Shown piece by piece: positions 62,983-64,000 of a stretch of DNA of 64,000 nt. The stretch's first letter is position 1; every line of letters begins with the position of its first letter. Under the pieces are notes generated by a model. The model had not been told where the DNA came from. It saw only the letters and a program-made list of their open reading frames with translations, and did not search any database. Made by a program: the position numbers and the translations under genes. The stretch is taken from assembly GCA_902495455.1 (NCBI GenBank), contig CABUXJ010000005.1, positions 1-64,000 on the forward strand. The letters run 5' to 3'. The DNA comes from an uncultured Prevotella sp. GTDB lineage: Bacteria; Bacteroidota; Bacteroidia; Bacteroidales; Bacteroidaceae.

Positions 62983-63764
62983 CATACGACATCATTTTAG
63001 GATTGCTCATTCCATTTCTCGGAACAGTGTTCGGTTCCGCGCTGGTGTTTTTCATGAAGCACGACATGTCGCTGCAAGTGCGGAAGACTTTGCTCGGTTT
63101 TGCATCAGGCGTAATGGTAGCCGCCTCGGTGTGGTCGTTGCTCCTGCCGAGTCTCGATTTCATCCCCGGAGCGGAAGGATTGGCGCGGGTCGCTCCGGCT
63201 GCCATCGGATTTTTGGCCGGCATAGGCTTTTTGCTATTAGTCGACAATCTCACCCCGCATCTTCATTTGGGTACAGCTACACCGGAAGGACTGCCGTCGC
63301 ACTTTTCCCGCACGGCGATGCTGTCACTGGCGGTGACAATCCACAATCTGCCGGAGGGCATGGCTGTCGGCGTTGTGCTGGCCGGCGCGATGTCGGGTGA
63401 TGCGGGGATAAGTGCGGCAGGAGCCTTGACCATGTGTGCTGGCATTGCCATACAGAACATACCGGAAGGTGCAATCATCTCGATGCCCATGCGGGCTGAG
63501 GGCAACAGTCGTCTGCGCTCCTTCCTTATAGGCAGTCTGAGTGGTGCGGTAGAGCCTCTCGGAGGTATTGCCGTTATCATGTTGACCGCATTGCTGACCC
63601 CTGTCATGCCATATATGTTGGCTTTTGCAGCTGGTTCCATGATATATGTCGTGGTTGAAGAACTCATTCCGGAGGCCAGCGGAGAGCCTCATTCCAATCT
63701 AAACACAATCGGTTTTGCCGTCGGTTTCACGCTGATGATGGTGCTCGATGTCGTGTTGGGATGA
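62979..63764 (+). CDS. ZIP-family divalent metal transporter
   Basis: A 261-residue inner-membrane protein with eight predicted helices. TM4 carries AVTIHNLPEGMAVG and TM5 AGIAIQNIPEGAIISMP, the paired metal-binding motifs of ZIP zinc/iron importers; TM6 has SGAVEPLGG. It is close in layout to the ZupT/GufA-type bacterial ZIPs. The ATG overlaps the stop of the C10 peptidase gene (ATGA), an unexpected pairing. Its stop lies 1 nt from the end of a convergent gene. Confidence 0.93.
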   Translation: MTYDIILGLLIPFLGTVFGSALVFFMKHDMSLQVRKTLLGFASGVMVAASVWSLLLPSLDFIPGAEGLARVAPAAIGFLAGIGFLLLVDNLTPHLHLGTATPEGLPSHFSRTAMLSLAVTIHNLPEGMAVGVVLAGAMSGDAGISAAGALTMCAGIAIQNIPEGAIISMPMRAEGNSRLRSFLIGSLSGAVEPLGGIAVIMLTALLTPVMPYMLAFAAGSMIYVVVEELIPEASGEPHSNLNTIGFAVGFTLMMVLDVVLG

Positions 63765-63765
63765 T

Positions 63766-64000
63766 TCATATCCTCTTCCGCAGAACCTTTCCGACGGCAG
63801 TCCATGACGGCATCCATTGACGGCGGTCGCGTCTGGCAGGACTGTCGTAGAGGAGAATGGAGATGAGTAGGGCGATGGCTACGTAGGCCACAATGCCGTA
63901 GAGCTGTTTCACGCTTGCTACCTGGAATTGGGTCATCAGTTCACCGATATGGCGAGTTACTTCGGCGGCCGGCATGCGAAGGTTGTCCATTGCCGCACCG
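63766..64000 (-). CDS. Membrane protein, C-terminal end (partial)
   Basis: The reading frame stays open past the window edge, so only the last 78 or so residues are seen: an amphipathic loop (VTRHIGELMTQFQVASVKQL), one hydrophobic helix (YGIVAYVAIALLISILLYD) and a basic tail (SPARRDRRQWMPSWTAVGKVLRKRI). This would suit the last helix of a major-facilitator-type transporter, but other membrane proteins are possible. It converges on the ZIP gene with 1 nt between stops and no visible terminator. Confidence 0.6.
   Translation of the reverse strand, partial: GAAMDNLRMPAAEVTRHIGELMTQFQVASVKQLYGIVAYVAIALLISILLYDSPARRDRRQWMPSWTAVGKVLRKRI

Overview
The window looks like a chromosomal segment of a Bacteroidales bacterium, most likely a member of the Prevotellaceae. 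The reasons are Bacteroidetes-type promoter boxes (TAnnTTTG, often with a TTTG-like box 19-20 nt upstream), a SusC/SusD pair with a hybrid two-component regulator, a eukaryote-like (GT3) glycogen synthase, DUF4369/TlpA lipoproteins, and intergenic DNA rich in long palindromes. All calls come from reading the sequence; no database search was run.

Layout. (1) 1-470: the 3' end of a 23S rRNA gene, a 5S rRNA gene and the operon terminator. (2) 0.7-7.0 kb: a small exported protein, glycogen synthase plus alpha-glucan phosphorylase, and a FISUMP-like surface lipoprotein with a long, structured 5' region. (3) 7.5-16.4 kb: two paralogous thioredoxin-fold lipoproteins, a thiamine-phosphate-synthase-like gene with prs, a GH2 glycosidase, and a divergent oxyR/rubrerythrin pair with a recognisable OxyR-type operator between them. 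(4) 16.6-19.4 kb: a strong promoter driving a roughly 360-nt structured leader that ends in a terminator, followed by a frameshifted beta-helix-type surface protein and a 60-residue protein of unknown role. (5) 19.6-33.7 kb: housekeeping genes (pheS, murB, a metallo-hydrolase, ruvX, def, thrS), a YtxH/holin-like envelope operon, a TPR protein, and a truncated LytS-type kinase next to an outer-membrane protein.

(6) 34.5-58.9 kb: a complete polysaccharide utilization locus, all on the + strand: HTCS regulator, SusC, SusD, two surface glycan-binding lipoproteins, a BACON-GH5 endoglucanase, a PA14-containing GH31, GH2, GH3 and a secreted YhcH-family protein. The enzyme set matches what is known of xyloglucan utilization loci. 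The GH5 would cut the beta-1,4-glucan backbone at the cell surface and SusCD would import the oligosaccharides. GH31 (alpha-xylosidase), GH2 (beta-galactosidase) and GH3 (beta-glucosidase) would then strip them in the periplasm. The HTCS would sense a fragment and switch the locus on, possibly through ATAACAA repeats upstream of susC.

(7) 59-64 kb: an Upf1-like helicase, a C10 (streptopain-like) peptidase fused to BspA-type leucine-rich repeats, a ZIP metal transporter, and the end of a membrane protein.

Much of what ordinary annotation would miss is intergenic. There are four very long perfect palindromes, three copies of a roughly 300-bp interspersed repeat, two unrelated 22-bp tandem arrays directly behind genes, a 55-bp tandem array inside the PUL, a MITE-like element and at least three candidate structured RNAs.
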